Source: UCB2 sp964475735 (GTDB taxonomy: Bacteria > Chloroflexota > Dehalococcoidia > Tepidiformales > Tepidiformaceae). Taken from it: 8,420 bases of DNA. The notes under the pieces are model-generated. The model saw only the letters and a program-made list of their open reading frames with translations, did no database searches and was not told where the DNA came from. Location: the NCBI GenBank assembly GCA_964475735.1, contig CAYYYI010000119.1, positions 1 through 8,420 of the forward strand. Reading direction: 5' to 3'. Position numbers and translations under genes: made by a program. Numbering within the stretch: the first letter of the stretch is position 1; each line of letters opens with the position of its first letter. Of this stretch, positions 6,902 to 8,420 are shown one piece after another.

Positions 6902-7978
6902 ATGGCCCCGCCCGAAGAACGGTTCCTGGCGCCTGCTCCCATCCTCGATGACGACGAGGTGGAGCACTCGCTCCGCCCGCGCATCCTGGCGGACTTCCCC
7001 GGGCAGGACCGGGTCAAGGAGAACCTCGTCATCGCGGTGGAAGCGGCGAAGAAGCGCGGCGACGCCCTCGACCACCTGCTCCTCTACGGGCCACCGGGCC
7101 TGGGCAAGACCACGCTGGCGAACATCGTCGCTCACGAGATGGGCGTGGCCATCCGCACCACCAGCGGCCCCGCCATCGAGCGGCCCGGCGACCTGGCGGC
7201 CATCCTCACCAACCTCAAAGAACACGACATCCTCTTCATCGACGAGGTGCACCGGCTTTCGCGCGCGGTCGAGGAGATCCTCTACCCGGCGATGGAGGAC
7301 TTCGCGCTCGACCTCGTGATAGGCAAGGGCCCCGGAGCGCGCTCGGTCCGGCTGGCGATGCCGAAGTTCACGCTCATCGGAGCGACCACGCGCTACGCCA
7401 TGGTGAGCGCGCCCATGCGCGACCGCTTCGGGTCGGTCTACCGTCTCGACTTCTACGATGCCCCGACGCTGGCGCAGATTGTCGGGCGATCGGCGCACAT
7501 CCTCGGGGTGCCGCTGCCGGAAGACGCCGCCTTCGAGATCGCTCGCCGCTCGCGCGGGACGCCGCGAATCGCCAACCGCATCCTGCGGCGGGTGCGCGAC
7601 TACGCGGAGGTCCGGGGCAGCGGCTCCATCACGCTCGAATCGACGCGCGAGGCCCTGGCGCTTCTCGAGATCGACGACCTGGGCCTCGACGAGACGGACC
7701 GCCAGGTGATCCGCTGCATTGTGGAGAAGTTCGCCGGCGGGCCGGTGGGGCTCGACACCATCGCCGCCTCCATCGGCGAAGAAGCGGACACCATCATGGA
7801 CGTGTACGAGCCGTTCTTGCTGCAGCGCGGGTTCCTGCAGCGGACCCCGCGCGGGCGGATGGCCACGGCAGGCGCCTATCACCACCTCGGTCTCGAACCC
7901 CCACGAGGGACAGGAGCGCAACCCCAACTCTGGGACGGCGCCGGGCCCGGGGAACCATCAGCAGGAGATGATGAATGA
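6902..7978 (+). CDS. ruvB: Holliday junction branch-migration ATPase RuvB
   Basis: Hexameric AAA+ motor that, with RuvA, drives branch migration of Holliday junctions in recombinational repair. At 358 residues it is slightly longer than the usual 330-350. Motifs are complete: Walker A GPPGLGKT 63-70, Walker B LFIDEVH 111-117, sensor 1 GATTR 160-164, the arginine-finger region RDRFG 173-177, and sensor 2 GTPRIANR 219-226. A C-terminal winged-helix domain holds GGPVGLDTIAASIGEE (279-294) and RTPRGRMAT (314-322). The last 30 or so residues are Pro/Gly-rich and poorly conserved. The start is chosen because the short N-terminal segment before SLRPR (23-27) and the GQ at 34-35 is typical, and the promoter -10 sits just before it. 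ruvA and ruvC are not in the window. It overlaps the Rid gene by 4 nt, so the two are probably co-transcribed. Confidence 0.98.
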   Translation: MAPPEERFLAPAPILDDDEVEHSLRPRILADFPGQDRVKENLVIAVEAAKKRGDALDHLLLYGPPGLGKTTLANIVAHEMGVAIRTTSGPAIERPGDLAAILTNLKEHDILFIDEVHRLSRAVEEILYPAMEDFALDLVIGKGPGARSVRLAMPKFTLIGATTRYAMVSAPMRDRFGSVYRLDFYDAPTLAQIVGRSAHILGVPLPEDAAFEIARRSRGTPRIANRILRRVRDYAEVRGSGSITLESTREALALLEIDDLGLDETDRQVIRCIVEKFAGGPVGLDTIAASIGEEADTIMDVYEPFLLQRGFLQRTPRGRMATAGAYHHLGLEPPRGTGAQPQLWDGAGPGEPSAGDDE

Positions 7979-8364
7979 ACCGGAAGCGCATCTCATCGGG
8001 AGGGCCATGGGAGGAGCCGTTCGGCTATTCACGCGCGGTCCGGGCGGGCAACTTCGTGGCTGTGAGCGGAACTACGTCGGCCAACGCGGACGGCGCCATC
8101 CACGGCGAGGGCGACGCCTACGCCCAGGCACGCCGCTGCTTCGAAATCATCGAACGGGCGCTCAAGGAAGCCGGCGCCGGGCTGGCGGACGTTGTCCGCA
8201 CGCGCATGTTCGTCACGGACATCTCCCATTCAGAGGGGGTCATGAAGGCGCACGGAGAGTTCTTCCGGGACGTGCGCCCCGCCGCGACGATGGTCGAGGT
8301 CCGCGCGCTTCTGCGCCCGGAGATGCTCGTGGAGATAGAGGCGGACGCCGTCATCGGGGACTGA
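7975..8364 (+). CDS. Rid family protein (RidA/YjgF/UK114 fold) lacking the substrate-binding arginine
   Basis: 129 residues, normal family length, expected to form a trimer with active sites between subunits. Family marks are the start ISSGGPWEEPFGYSRAV (6-22), VSGTTS (30-35), DVVRTRMFVTD (72-82) and VEIEADAVI (119-127), with the conserved glutamates. RidA itself hydrolyses reactive imines such as 2-aminoacrylate to ketoacids and ammonia. It uses Arg105 (E. coli), in a PARS-type motif, to hold the substrate carboxylate. Here the aligned segment is RPAATMVEV and Ala104 replaces that Arg, as in the non-deaminase Rid4-7 subfamilies. A canonical 2-aminoacrylate deaminase role is therefore unlikely, and the true role is unknown. 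The start codon overlaps the ruvB stop in ATGA, and CAGGAG lies about 7 nt upstream within ruvB, indicating translational coupling. Confidence 0.93.
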   Translation: MNRKRISSGGPWEEPFGYSRAVRAGNFVAVSGTTSANADGAIHGEGDAYAQARRCFEIIERALKEAGAGLADVVRTRMFVTDISHSEGVMKAHGEFFRDVRPAATMVEVRALLRPEMLVEIEADAVIGD

Positions 8365-8369
8365 CGGCG

Positions 8370-8420
8370 CTACCGCAGGAGCCTGAGCGGCGTCGCTGCC
8401 ACGAGCGGGGCGAAATCGGC
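8370..8420 (-). CDS. Possible 3' end of a convergent gene (16 codons plus stop)
   Basis: Reading leftward from the window edge, the frame is open for 16 codons (ADFAPLVAATPLRLLR) and ends at the TAG at 8370-8372, 5 nt from the Rid stop codon. I do not recognise the family. In DNA this GC-rich an open stretch of 16 codons is common by chance, so this is only a candidate. An imperfect inverted repeat (GACGGCGCT 8363-8371, AGCGGCGTC 8386-8394) overlaps it and could be a weak hairpin after the Rid gene instead. Confidence 0.3.
   Translation of the reverse strand, partial: ADFAPLVAATPLRLLR

Noticed and set aside
8363..8394. Imperfect inverted repeat after the Rid gene as an intrinsic terminator
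   Set aside because: The stem is broken by a G-G mismatch, the loop is 14 nt and there is no T-run.

Overview
This is an 8.4 kb piece of a high-GC bacterial genome, almost certainly from a draft or metagenome assembly because a 100-N scaffold gap lies inside one gene. The translation genes, a 145-residue ribosomal protein S12 with an extra internal segment, and apparent leaderless transcription of ruvB suggest a lineage outside Proteobacteria and Firmicutes. My best guess is Chloroflexota (Dehalococcoidia-like). That is an inference from memory of family sequences, not a database result.

Left third (1-3397, minus strand): a compact streptomycin-type ribosomal operon read right to left, rpsL (S12), rpsG (S7), fusA (EF-G), then the first 16 codons of tuf (EF-Tu) running off the left edge. 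Spacers are only 29-43 nt. A strong sigma-70-type promoter (TTGACA, 16 nt, TGnTAGGCT) lies about 230 nt upstream of rpsL. It predicts an untranslated leader of about 220 nt that is unusually rich in perfect palindromes.

Middle (3465-5748, minus strand): a secreted lipoprotein predicted to fold as a five-bladed Asp-box beta-propeller, and upstream of it an amidase-signature hydrolase. The amidase keeps its full Lys/cis-Ser/Ser triad but is split by the scaffold gap. The gap's nominal 100 bases cannot be the true length, because the two flanking pieces are in different frames across it.

Right third (5924-8364, plus strand): a CPBP-type membrane protein, then ruvB (Holliday-junction branch-migration ATPase) and a Rid-family gene overlapping ruvB by 4 nt. 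The ruvB promoter has TATACT placed so that transcription should start on the A of the ATG. A LexA-like SOS half-palindrome pair lies directly upstream of that -10. A short open frame at the right edge may be the 3' end of a convergent gene.

Most of the window is ordinary housekeeping content. I found no defence system, mobile element, CRISPR array, tRNA or rRNA. The parts most worth a second look are the ruvB control region with its coupling to a Rid protein lacking the usual substrate-binding arginine, and the palindrome-rich leader of the ribosomal operon.
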